NCBI RefSeq assembly: GCF_001667315.1
Contig: NZ_LZHT01000091.1
Span: 1 to 64,000 of the forward strand
DNA from: Mycobacterium sp. 852002-10029_SCH5224772
GTDB taxonomy: Bacteria; Actinomycetota; Actinomycetes; Mycobacteriales; Mycobacteriaceae
Direction of reading: 5' to 3'
DNA: 64,000 nt
The notes under the pieces were generated by a model. That model was not told the origin of the DNA. It worked only from the letters and a program-made list of their open reading frames with translations, and did not search any database. The position numbers and the translations under genes are program-made. Positions 44,255-51,129 of the stretch are shown in pieces; position 1 is the first letter of the stretch, and every line of letters begins with the position of its first letter.

Positions 44255-45358
44255 TTCGGGGGATTGCTTCAGCTCGGCCCCCGATGCCGTTACTGCACGT
44301 TCGTAAGTGTCGGCCGCGTACGGTTCACCATAGTCGGCCATTATTTGTAGAGACCTCGCGTGAGAGCCGGCGCCGCGTAACCCGTTGACTATCAACCCAA
44401 TACGCCAGGACCCGGAGAATTCAAACCTTTCCGACACGACGGCAGACAATCGGACCAGTAGGTCAGTGTGGCCAATGATGAGTTCCTCGAAGACGCTGCC
44501 TTGTCCGCGCCGGTCCTCGAGAATAGTGCGGTTCGATGCCAGTGTTAGCCTGCCGGTTTCGTTGAACACCGCTTCAGCTGCTGAGCCGGTGCCGGCGAAA
44601 CGCCCCGAGTGCATACCCGTCGTCACTGCCAAGCCTCCCGGTCTGCGTACAACCGTCGTCGATTCAAATAGAGACGGCGAGAACTGTTGACGCTCGACTT
44701 TTGACGCGGCGCGTACAAGCTCCAGTGCTACTCGATGCGAACCATCGTGCTCGGACAGTGGCTCCAGTAGATTCTCGCGGGCCCCGAGCGGATCGGCAAT
44801 CAACAGCATCATTTCCCGCGACTCTTCGGGGTATGCGTCGAAGATTGCGGCAAGCTCGGTCCGAGCATCGGCCAAAATGTTGTGCTGCACCGCAAGTCGT
44901 TGTTCGTGCAACCGCAGAACCTCGGCGTGGGAGAGAACGCGATTGGTTTTGTCACCACGGCCGTAGTACTTCCCATCTGCCATAAGCGGAGCGCGCGGCG
45001 AGACTGGTATTTCAACGACTACGTATCCTTTGCCGAATTCGGTCGAGTCAATGACTGTGGTCGTTACCATGGCGGGCTCATCGACGCGGGTTGCCGCTAT
45101 CTGCTCGATCCGCTCTGCAAGGCCCGCGAGATCCACCGGGTATAGGGAGACTGCGGAAGTACCTTCATCGACGCCGATGATGACAATCCCGCCATCGAGC
45201 GAGAACGCAGCGATGTCCTTCGCTATGTCCCTGTTCGATGATTCGCTGCGGACAAGCTCCCTCTTGAGGTCCAACTTGTGGCTCTCATTCAAGATGCCAT
45301 TAGCCGCTGCGGCACGAAGCTGTTCCTCAGTCCGTGGAGGCCAGCCGGGTGCTGTCAT
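44186..45358 (-). CDS. AlbA_2/Schlafen-type ATP-binding protein
   Basis: A 390-residue protein from ATG 45358. The N-terminal AlbA_2 (Schlafen AAA_4-like) domain is clear: NESHKLDLKRELVRSESSNR, KDIAAFSLDGGIVIIGVDEG and KYYGRGDKTNRVLSHAEV. The rest is alpha/beta with no named domain. The frame continues without a stop into the upstream gene, so a fused 758-residue protein is formally possible. I favour two genes, because an alternative stop for the first gene lies 20 bp before this ATG. Proteins of this class occur in phage defence and RNA or DNA cleavage. Confidence 0.7.
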   Translation of the reverse strand: MTAPGWPPRTEEQLRAAAANGILNESHKLDLKRELVRSESSNRDIAKDIAAFSLDGGIVIIGVDEGTSAVSLYPVDLAGLAERIEQIAATRVDEPAMVTTTVIDSTEFGKGYVVVEIPVSPRAPLMADGKYYGRGDKTNRVLSHAEVLRLHEQRLAVQHNILADARTELAAIFDAYPEESREMMLLIADPLGARENLLEPLSEHDGSHRVALELVRAASKVERQQFSPSLFESTTVVRRPGGLAVTTGMHSGRFAGTGSAAEAVFNETGRLTLASNRTILEDRRGQGSVFEELIIGHTDLLVRLSAVVSERFEFSGSWRIGLIVNGLRGAGSHARSLQIMADYGEPYAADTYERAVTASGAELKQSPESVVRALVSRLLRSLGSQQWLKL

Positions 45359-46462
45359 CTGCCGGTCCCGGTCTGCGTTATGCACCCGTCTCGGTTCGCC
45401 ACTCCGCCTCCTCGCTGAACACGTCTTCAGCCGCGTCGACCAACTCATCATGAACTCTGTGCGTTCTTCGTTACTAATGCTGTCGTCGCGAAGCAACGTG
45501 ATCAGACGCGGAACGTCGGGATGAGAAACGAACGCCGACCAGCGCGAAGAGGCCTCCCGGCTCCGGCCGGGGATAACTTTTGTGAAGTGATTGACCATCT
45601 GGGGCACGGCTGACTCATTGAGCGTGAGGTTGTAAACCAGCTCCGAGTTGACTTCGTCGAACTTGCGCCGGTCCACCTCCGTGGCGGCGACGGCCGGACG
45701 TACATATTGCCTTTCGGTCGTAATCACGTGGAAACCCAAGTGCTGCGCCATGCGCCGAGTGGTGTAATGGGCTTTTCTGCATACTAAGACAGGGAACACC
45801 ACCAACTCTGGGTTTGCCATTCGCAGCATGGCGGACTTGAACAGGAGCTGATACAGCTCCTGAGTCTGCGGATAGATCCACTGCCGAAGGTTTTTCACCT
45901 CGATCGTCACCAACACGGGAGACTGCGGAAGACCCCCGGGCCCCAGGCCGCTGTAGAAGGCCGCGTTGTCCATTCGTCCACCCGGCACCGGGGCACCAGC
46001 GATCATCGCTACTTCGCCACCCTCTGGCCGCAGCGGTATGTATCCGCCGGGCGCAGCATCCATAAGCGACGCATGAACCACCCGCTCGAGAGCAGCCGGA
46101 ACCGGTGCCGCACCCCACTCGTTGACCGAATTGCTCCAACTCAGAAATCTTGCATGCAACAGCCGCTTGCGACCAGCTGCCCTCTGAGCAACTTTCGTCG
46201 GGTCAGAGAGCAAATAAGTACTCACAGACTGGCCGCCACGCGTCGTCTCGACGTGCCGTTCGATGACGCGCGCCGCGAGGAGGCGATTGCGGGCGGTCGT
46301 CAAGTGATGAGGATCGATCGTATGTGGAACGCCCGAAAACTTGCGGTCTGCGAGCTTGGCCTCCATGCCAGGCTGTGTCGCGGCATGCTCCGATTCCAGT
46401 AGCAGGTGGACAGCGTCCGTCGCCCAGCTTCGCCACTGCTCGGCGCTCGCAACGACCGGCAC
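45359..46462 (-). CDS. wHTH plus PD-(D/E)XK-like nuclease candidate
   Basis: About 368 residues starting at GTG 46462 behind AGGAG. The N-terminal 110 residues have a winged-HTH look (LTTARNRLLAARVIERHVET). A later segment, GRMDNAAFYSGL then VLVTIEVKNLRQWIYP, has D and E-x-K at restriction-nuclease spacing, and is followed by VVFPVLVCRKAHYTT. The C-terminal 30 residues in this frame (CSARRRSGEPRRVHNADRDR) look non-coding. In another frame the same DNA reads DELVDAAEDVFSEEAEWRTE and stops at 45378-45380. A frameshift near 45440 is therefore suspected. Confidence 0.55.
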
Positions 46463-46677
46463 CCGAGAGACTCCTATATATCGGCGCGCACTTCAGGTGA
46501 AATGCCCACCCGCCGATCTACCACCCTTCCGCCGCCGAAGCCAGCTTTTTAGGTTATCCCGGCAGCCTGGACTCATAGCTCGCATCAACCGGGCGAATTA
46601 TCGAGGCCAAAAAAGTACGGCCTGCACACCGAACGCGTCAATCCCCCAGCGTTGTGAGCCGGTTCCCCGCATTAGGG

Positions 46678-46788
46678 TCACATACAGATCTCTGAGCAAG
46701 TCAATGGGACGACTTGGCTCCCGGTGGTCGGCGCAGTGACACCCAAGCTCACGACAAGCGCGGGCATGAGTTTCTTTCCCCTGGTCAT
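46678..46788 (-). CDS. Micro-peptide with signal sequence, copy 2
   Basis: A 36-residue peptide starting MTRGKKLMPALVVSLGVTAP, with TTG after it. It is a clear paralogue of the peptide encoded 5 bp upstream: both share GKKL-x2-ALV and PTTG. It ends LTCSEICM, with two cysteines. A positive N-terminus and hydrophobic stretch suggest export. No ribosome site is obvious. Confidence 0.5.
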   Translation of the reverse strand: MTRGKKLMPALVVSLGVTAPTTGSQVVPLTCSEICM

Positions 46789-46793
46789 AGGCG

Positions 46794-46913
46794 TCAGCAG
46801 AGTTGTCCGCCAGCCCCGACGCACGTGAATCCGATCGGCGTGCATCCTGTTGTCGGCACCGCGACACCGAATGCCAGGACAAGTGCAAGAAGAAGTTTCT
46901 TTCCGCAGTTCAT
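46794..46913 (-). CDS. Micro-peptide with signal sequence, copy 1
   Basis: A 39-residue peptide starting MNCGKKLLLALVLAFGVAVP. After PTTGC comes a short tail with further cysteines (FTCVGAGGQLC). It looks like a tiny exported, possibly lipidated, peptide. The tandem paralogue is strong support that both are coding, although no Shine-Dalgarno site is clear. It may be a secreted toxin, modulin or immunity peptide, and this is unproven. Confidence 0.5.
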   Translation of the reverse strand: MNCGKKLLLALVLAFGVAVPTTGCTPIGFTCVGAGGQLC

Positions 46914-46978
46914 GGGCTGGAGAGCGTACGCCCGGCAGCGGCGGTGAAGTCGCTTTCACGTTAATTTGCCGGAGAGGA

Positions 46979-47278
46979 CTAGGAGTGTGGCGCGTCTGGG
47001 CAGAGTTCGCGCTGCGCCACTTCGACGATCCGCTGATTCCACATCCACCCGTTGAATCCTAGCTGGCCGGCGACTTGATCGGGCGGCACGTGGGCTCGCA
47101 GCAGTCGGCAGGCCGAATCTCCGCGCTGTAAAAGGAACGCTTGACTGTTCATCGGGTTGATCGGAACTCCTGCTGCTGCCAACCCGTCTAGGTAGCTTTG
47201 ATCATCGGCCGCGGCAGGGGTGGCGAACATGACCGCGGCGGCGCCGCAGAGCGCCACAGCAAATAAGCGAGCCATCAT
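46979..47278 (-). CDS. Secreted DUF732-type protein
   Basis: A 99-residue protein with a signal peptide (MMARLFAVALCGAAAVMFAT, cleaved near PAAADD). The mature part has the DUF732 pattern: DQSYLDGLAAAGVPINPMNS, a Cys pair (SACRLL, RELCPD) and helices. This family is mycobacterial and secreted. ATG 47278 is favoured. It lies 65 bp upstream of the micro-peptide genes. Confidence 0.72.
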   Translation of the reverse strand: MMARLFAVALCGAAAVMFATPAAADDQSYLDGLAAAGVPINPMNSQAFLLQRGDSACRLLRAHVPPDQVAGQLGFNGWMWNQRIVEVAQRELCPDAPHS

Positions 47279-47421
47279 TCCGTGAGTGTCGCGCAAATTG
47301 GCCGTAGATGTAGGCCGATTCAAGTGTTCAGGGCCGGAAGTCGTGTTGAAATCCGGGCTGGCTGACTAGGAACCGGCGGCTAGGCCCCACGGAGCCGAAG
47401 CCGCTATCTCAGACAAAGAAG

Positions 47422-48006
47422 TCATGCTTGTTCTGTGGGGCGAACGGTGAAGCGGTAGATGTAGTAATCGGACATTTCACTCGGGACGTACTCGGCTTCG
47501 TAGGTCGCGAGGCCACGCCTGACCAACGCCTCTATCGTCTTCCGCTCGCGGCCGTCAGACACAACTGTGCCTTCTCGCCGCAGCCGTTCTAGAAGGCGCA
47601 GCTGTGTCGGCGACAGCTCCGGCAGCCCCGCAATCACTTCCGGGGTTTCCGGGTACACCTTGCGGAAATAGCTAGGAAGCGCATGCGGACCTTCCGGCGG
47701 AGGCGGCTTCTCACCACCTGCGGGCGGACCGGGCCTCCTGCCTCTTTGGTGCATCAGCCAGGACCTCCTGGTCACGCCACCCGGATAGGTTTCGGGCTCA
47801 CGCACAGGGACCGTCATCGATTCGATCGCGGCCATGATTTGTTGTTCGGTCATGGCCCAGCGGTTGCTGCGGCGCAGTCCCGCGTACGTTCCGTTGGCCA
47901 GCCGAGTGCGTAACCAATCGCGCGGCACCCGCAGAAGTGCCGCTGCTTCCGCCAGCGTGTAAATGCGTGGTATCGGAGTTGCGTCGTCTTCGTCGTTCTC
48001 GCCCAC
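47422..48006 (-). CDS. HTH-domain element protein
   Basis: A 194-residue protein. The N-terminal HTH_17-like domain reads YTLAEAAALLRVPRDWLRTR then LRRSNRWAMTEQQIM. A Pro-rich linker follows. The C-terminal part (LSPTQLRLLERLRREGTVVS) looks like a second winged helix. The GTG start is tentative. Likely a regulator of the element. Confidence 0.6.
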   Translation of the reverse strand: MGENDEDDATPIPRIYTLAEAAALLRVPRDWLRTRLANGTYAGLRRSNRWAMTEQQIMAAIESMTVPVREPETYPGGVTRRSWLMHQRGRRPGPPAGGEKPPPPEGPHALPSYFRKVYPETPEVIAGLPELSPTQLRLLERLRREGTVVSDGRERKTIEALVRRGLATYEAEYVPSEMSDYYIYRFTVRPTEQA

Positions 48007-48050
48007 CTCCCAGACTCTAGGTTCGGCCCGGCCGGATGGACGTTGCCCCC

Positions 48051-48248
48051 TCAAAGGCGCTTGTACCCCTTGGGTTCCCATGGCCGGGACAGCAGCCAGT
48101 CGTCAATATCGGCGGCGGTGAGGCGGTATTCGCGGCCGGTGCCGATCGCGTACGCCTTGAGGTCACCGCCCTTGACTGCCTCACGGATGGTGAAAGTTCC
48201 GACCGTGGCGTACTCGGCGGCCATTTGAACGGTGAGCCATTGGGTCAT
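48051..48248 (-). CDS. Excisionase-like HTH protein
   Basis: A 65-residue protein (MTQWLTVQMAAEYATVGTFT, then REYRLTAADIDDWLLSRPWE). It has the classic excisionase HTH with a C-terminal DIDDW. It could be the true Xis of the element or a regulator. Confidence 0.75.
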   Translation of the reverse strand: MTQWLTVQMAAEYATVGTFTIREAVKGGDLKAYAIGTGREYRLTAADIDDWLLSRPWEPKGYKRL

Positions 48249-48322
48249 GCCGACGAATGTAGTTCGGCGACGAAGGGCGCGGCCCCCTGGACATCTAGCT
48301 GGATCCAAGGGGCCGCCGCCGT

Positions 48323-48526
48323 CTACAACGGCATCACCTCATCGCGGACGAGCCTAAGAACCGGCGCCGTGTGACCGGCCAGCACACGGGTGTGCGCCGG
48401 GCGCAGCAACGCGATCAACGACGACAATTCAGCCGTGGTCAGGTCCTCGAGGCCAACTTCATCGGTGATCCGGGAAACCTCCCACATGCACCGCTCTCGC
48501 CGACTGGTTGTGCTACATGCGGTCAT
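48323..48526 (-). CDS. Small hypothetical protein
   Basis: A 67-residue protein (CMWEVSRITDEVGLEDLTTA, then ELSSLIALLRPAHTRVLAGH). Its ATG overlaps the previous stop by 4 bp. Unknown function; probably one transcript with the two genes upstream. Confidence 0.55.
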   Translation of the reverse strand: MTACSTTSRRERCMWEVSRITDEVGLEDLTTAELSSLIALLRPAHTRVLAGHTAPVLRLVRDEVMPL

Positions 48527-48675
48527 CGCACCCACCTGTCCAAGCCGTCCGCAAGTTGGTGCAGGTCAGTCGATTCCGGCAGCTCGAGCATCCGGCGAAC
48601 TTCTGGCGCACCGTGCCGCCTGACCAGCTCGTCGATCAATTCCCGGGCCGTGAAGTCACCGATGGCCGTCCTCAT
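48523..48675 (-). CDS. Small hypothetical protein
   Basis: A 50-residue helical protein (MRTAIGDFTARELIDELVRR, HGAPEVRRMLEL). Overlaps both neighbours by ATGA. The triple coupling and helical composition support coding. Confidence 0.6.
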   Translation of the reverse strand: MRTAIGDFTARELIDELVRRHGAPEVRRMLELPESTDLHQLADGLDRWVR

Positions 48676-49025
48676 CAGTCGGTCCACCGATCGAGCTCAG
48701 CTGCAGCGTCGAGAAGGGCCGCGGCTAGCTCGCGCGCCTGGTCGCTGTTGAGCGGGCCGTCGCTGTCAGCGCCGCCGACGATGACTTCGATCTCGTCGTC
48801 GAGACTGCCGTCGCTGTATTGGATCGCGCGCAACGACACTGAAGCATCGTGATCAGTGACGAGGTGGCGGGGGGTGTAGTAGATGAGCCGCCACTCGCGC
48901 GTCTCATCTTCACAGAGAACCCGACCGGGCTCCCATTGGTGCGGGGCATCGAAACCGGGCGGTGGATCGGGTAGCTGGACAGTTGGTTGCGGAGTGACTG
49001 CGGTGGTTGCGCGGTTTTTGCGCAT
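48675..49025 (-). CDS. Hypothetical element protein
   Basis: A 116-residue protein with a Pro-rich N-terminus (QPTVQLPDPPPGFDAPHQWE) and a folded acidic C-terminus (SLDDEIEVIVGGADSDGPLN, then ARELAAALLDAAAELDRW). ATG 49025 has AAGAGGA upstream. First gene of the leftward cluster. Unknown function. Confidence 0.6.
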   Translation of the reverse strand: MRKNRATTAVTPQPTVQLPDPPPGFDAPHQWEPGRVLCEDETREWRLIYYTPRHLVTDHDASVSLRAIQYSDGSLDDEIEVIVGGADSDGPLNSDQARELAAALLDAAAELDRWTD

Positions 49026-49083
49026 GGGAATACTATCCTCTTGGATTGAACTTGAAACCCTCGGCAAAGGGTTGAGGTTTTAC

Positions 49084-49115
49084 GAAGGCGGTTCCCCGGC
49101 AAGGGAGCCGCCTTC
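49084..49115. terminator. Hairpin near right end of element 1
   Basis: GAAGGCGG and CCGCCTTC form an 8-bp stem that extends further with GAGCC/GGTTCC pairing. A second hairpin CCAACCG-TTA-CGGTTGG follows at 49161-49177. The 262 bp between 49026 and 49287 hold no gene; they probably contain the right integrase arm sites and a terminator. Confidence 0.4.
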
Positions 49116-49287
49116 AGTCATTTGGACTCGGGTTGGATTACCGCCCAAAAGTGAAGGGGGCCAACCGTTACGGTTGGTCTGAATCCCCAGGGCGGCCCGC
49201 GTGGGTACTGATTTTGGATAGCACGCTGAATAACATGCGGTTTGATTGGTGGAGCTAAATACCTGCTCTCACCTGCATTGATACTTG

Positions 49288-49307
49288 TGGTCCCGGCTGG
49301 GATCGAA
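49288..49307. repeat. attR direct repeat (within tRNA-Val)
   Basis: Twenty bases identical to 36163-36182. They form the 3' end of the tRNA-Val(CAC) gene, so the integrated element rebuilds an intact tRNA. Confidence 0.85.
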
Positions 49308-49359
49308 CCAGCGACCTTCCGCGTGTGAAGCGGACGCTCTCCCACTGAGCCACGGGACC
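49288..49359 (-). tRNA. tRNA-Val(CAC)
   Basis: A 72-nt tRNA on the minus strand. Acceptor GGTCCCG pairs with CGGGACC, with discriminator A. The anticodon loop TTCACAC lies in a CCGC/GCGG stem. T-arm GGTTCGATCCC is normal. CCA is not encoded. Its 3' 20 bases are the attachment repeat of element 1. Confidence 0.93.
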
Positions 49360-49541
49360 GGCGCCTAGATGGCGAACGACGTCGAAGATTAGCACGCGCC
49401 AGACCCCGACAATACCGGCCGCATTCGGCCGCAGATACGACGCGCTAGCCTGGACACGGCTCGTACCAAGAAATTTGTATGTGCCCGCTCACGTGGACTA
49501 TCGTCGTGCTTCGCACCGGGCGACGATCTCGCCCGTGGCGC

Positions 49542-49614
49542 GCGGATGTAGCGCAGTTGGTAGCGCATCACCTTGCCAAGGTGAGGGTCGCGGGTTCGAA
49601 TCCCGTCATCCGCT
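49542..49614 (+). tRNA. tRNA-Gly(GCC)
   Basis: A 73-nt tRNA. Acceptor GCGGATG pairs with CATCCGC. The anticodon loop is TTGCCAA in a CACC/GGTG stem. The T-arm is CGGGTTCGAATCCCG. First of three tRNAs in tandem. Confidence 0.95.
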
Positions 49615-49642
49615 CGAAGGTGCAAGTGGCGTGGACCCCAAC

Positions 49643-49713
49643 GGTGGAGTGGCCGAGTGGTGAGGCAACGGCCTGCAAAGCCGTGCACACGGGTTCGATT
49701 CCCGTCTCCACCT
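49643..49713 (+). tRNA. tRNA-Cys(GCA)
   Basis: A 71-nt tRNA. Acceptor GGTGGAG pairs with CTCCACC. Anticodon loop CTGCAAA between CGGC and GCCG. CCA follows directly in the DNA. Confidence 0.94.
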
Positions 49714-49731
49714 CCAGATTTTGGTTCCCCG

Positions 49732-49803
49732 GCGCGATTAGCTCAGCGGGAGAGCGCTTCCCTGACACGGAAGAGGTCACTGGTTCAATCCCAGTATCGC
49801 GCA
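49732..49803 (+). tRNA. tRNA-Val(GAC)
   Basis: A 72-nt tRNA. Acceptor GCGCGAT pairs with ATCGCGC. Anticodon loop CTGACAC in a CTTCC/GGAAG stem. CCA follows in the DNA. Lower-GC accessory DNA begins right after it, so it may be the entry site of the second island. Confidence 0.95.
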
Positions 49804-49894
49804 CCAGCATTATTGCAGCTCGGACATGGTACCTAGATCATCTCAACAAACTTCGCGCAATATACGCGCAATTGAGGGTAGTGGCTTCCACGCC

Positions 49895-49920
49895 CGCGAC
49901 GTACAACTTATGTACTCGCG
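49895..49920. promoter_or_regulatory. Imperfect palindrome upstream of HTH gene
   Basis: CGCGACGTACA and TGTACTCGCG are near-inverted arms separated by ACTTA, 33 bp before the HTH gene at 49953. It may be an operator for it. Confidence 0.4.
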
Positions 49921-49952
49921 ACGGGTTGGACCCGAAACGACGTTCGACATCC

Positions 49953-50207
49953 ATGACGGACTTTCCTCAGTGTTGGCTAAAGCATCTAGAAGACTCTGGC
50001 GCTGCGTCGACCGTTCGCCCCGCAGCACTGCTGCTAACACGGCCTGAGGCCGCTCGCAGCTTGTCCGTAAGCGTGAGAGAGATCGACAGACTACGCCGAC
50101 CCGGAAGGCTCTTGGCGAAGATGCACGGGTCGAGGGTGTTGTTCCCATTGACTGAGCTTGAGCGTTATGCCGAGTCCTTACCGTGGGAAGTGGACTTGCG
50201 CCCCTGA
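49953..50207 (+). CDS. Excisionase-like HTH protein
   Basis: An 84-residue protein. The HTH reads LTRPEAARSLSVSVREIDRL and a wing MHGSRVLFPLTELERYAESL follows. It lies 150 bp beyond tRNA-Val(GAC) with no integrase beside it. It may be a leftover Xis or a regulator of the island. Confidence 0.68.
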   Translation: MTDFPQCWLKHLEDSGAASTVRPAALLLTRPEAARSLSVSVREIDRLRRPGRLLAKMHGSRVLFPLTELERYAESLPWEVDLRP

Positions 50208-50395
50208 GCGTGCGTCCTGATTCGCCTTGTGGCACGGCGTAAGTCGCGGACACTACTCGAACAGCTAGTTCGACCGCAGTCACCGCCATGATCGGGGCTG
50301 CCGGCAATCGAAGACGCATATAACACGGTTGACCTGCAAATATGAAGTACGAGTCAGCACGGTGCGACATGGGACAATACGAGCTGGAAGGAGTT

Positions 50396-50419
50396 GTGTG
50401 CTGACCGCCGTCAGCACAC
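50396..50419. promoter_or_regulatory. Perfect palindrome over a start codon
   Basis: GTGTGCTGAC-CGCC-GTCAGCACAC is a perfect 10-bp inverted repeat with a 4-bp loop. It contains the likely GTG start (50398) of the next gene. A separate half-site GTCAGCAC lies at 50353-50360. It may be an operator that turns off the gene, or an mRNA hairpin that hides its start. Confidence 0.6.
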
Positions 50420-51072
50420 ACCCAAAGCCTGCCGACACCCGTACCCGTGGAGTGACCACCCTGACGAGTAATTCAGATCCGCTCAACGTGCCATTGCACG
50501 GAGCCACTGCTAGTGACATCGCTGACCTGACCTCAGTGTTGATAGACATGCAATCGGCGCGTAGATACGCCGAGCTGTACCTAATGCAGTCACCGTTCCC
50601 AGCTGGTGACCCCAGAGGCGAGATCAGGCAAGCACTCTGGGCTGCAAGCGTCATCTCGTACCGGCGATTCAACGCAAAAGCGAAGAGTCCCCATAAGAAG
50701 GGGCGCCCGCGGTTGGGACTCGCTAAGGATTGGACACAAACTCTCACACCCGAATTGCTTGCCGCGCATCGGAAGATTGATGAGATCGCTAACCGCCATA
50801 TCGCTCACCGTGTCAATAGCGACATGCAACAGGTCGTCGTCTACGCGAAGCTGGCTTCCCCGCCAAAGCCACCCGAAGTCGTGGATGTGGAAACGAAAAC
50901 GCAGAATCTCGTCCGCCCCGACCCCGCTCTGGTTCACCACCTCATAACCATCTGTGAACACCTTATTTCAGACACTCGGCGACGGCGAGACGCTCTCCGT
51001 GCCAGAGCAGTTGGGTATCTAAACGAGCAAGGTTTATCGCAGGTCTACGGGGGCGAACCGCCAGAGATCTAG
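50398..51072 (+). CDS. HEPN/AbiV-like candidate protein
   Basis: A 224-residue, mostly helical protein. GGAAGGAG precedes GTG 50398. The segment EIANRHIAHRVNSD resembles the R-x-x-x-H-type motif of HEPN or Abi proteins, and the N-terminal helix (SARRYAELYLMQSPF) fits. The family call is weak. It is convergent with the broken methyltransferase, so it may belong to the same older defence island. Confidence 0.5.
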   Translation: MLTAVSTHPKPADTRTRGVTTLTSNSDPLNVPLHGATASDIADLTSVLIDMQSARRYAELYLMQSPFPAGDPRGEIRQALWAASVISYRRFNAKAKSPHKKGRPRLGLAKDWTQTLTPELLAAHRKIDEIANRHIAHRVNSDMQQVVVYAKLASPPKPPEVVDVETKTQNLVRPDPALVHHLITICEHLISDTRRRRDALRARAVGYLNEQGLSQVYGGEPPEI

Positions 51073-51129
51073 AGACAACGGTGCCGCACCTGTAGAGCGA
51101 TCTGTGGCAAGCGAGGTTCAGGGGTTCGT

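Larger units (their letters stand above)
36163..49307. mobile_element. 13.1-kb integrated element in tRNA-Val(CAC)
   Basis: It is bounded by a 20-bp direct repeat, TGGTCCCGGCTGGGATCGAA, at 36163-36182 and 49288-49307. The right copy is the 3' end of an intact tRNA-Val gene on the minus strand. A tyrosine integrase lies 160 bp inside the left repeat. A rightward module (37685-41825) holds overlapping small genes and an AAA ATPase. A leftward module (44186-49025) holds nuclease/AlbA_2 genes, secreted micro-peptides and HTH genes. No terminase, portal, capsid or lysis gene is seen. It is a satellite-like or cryptic prophage element. Confidence 0.88.
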
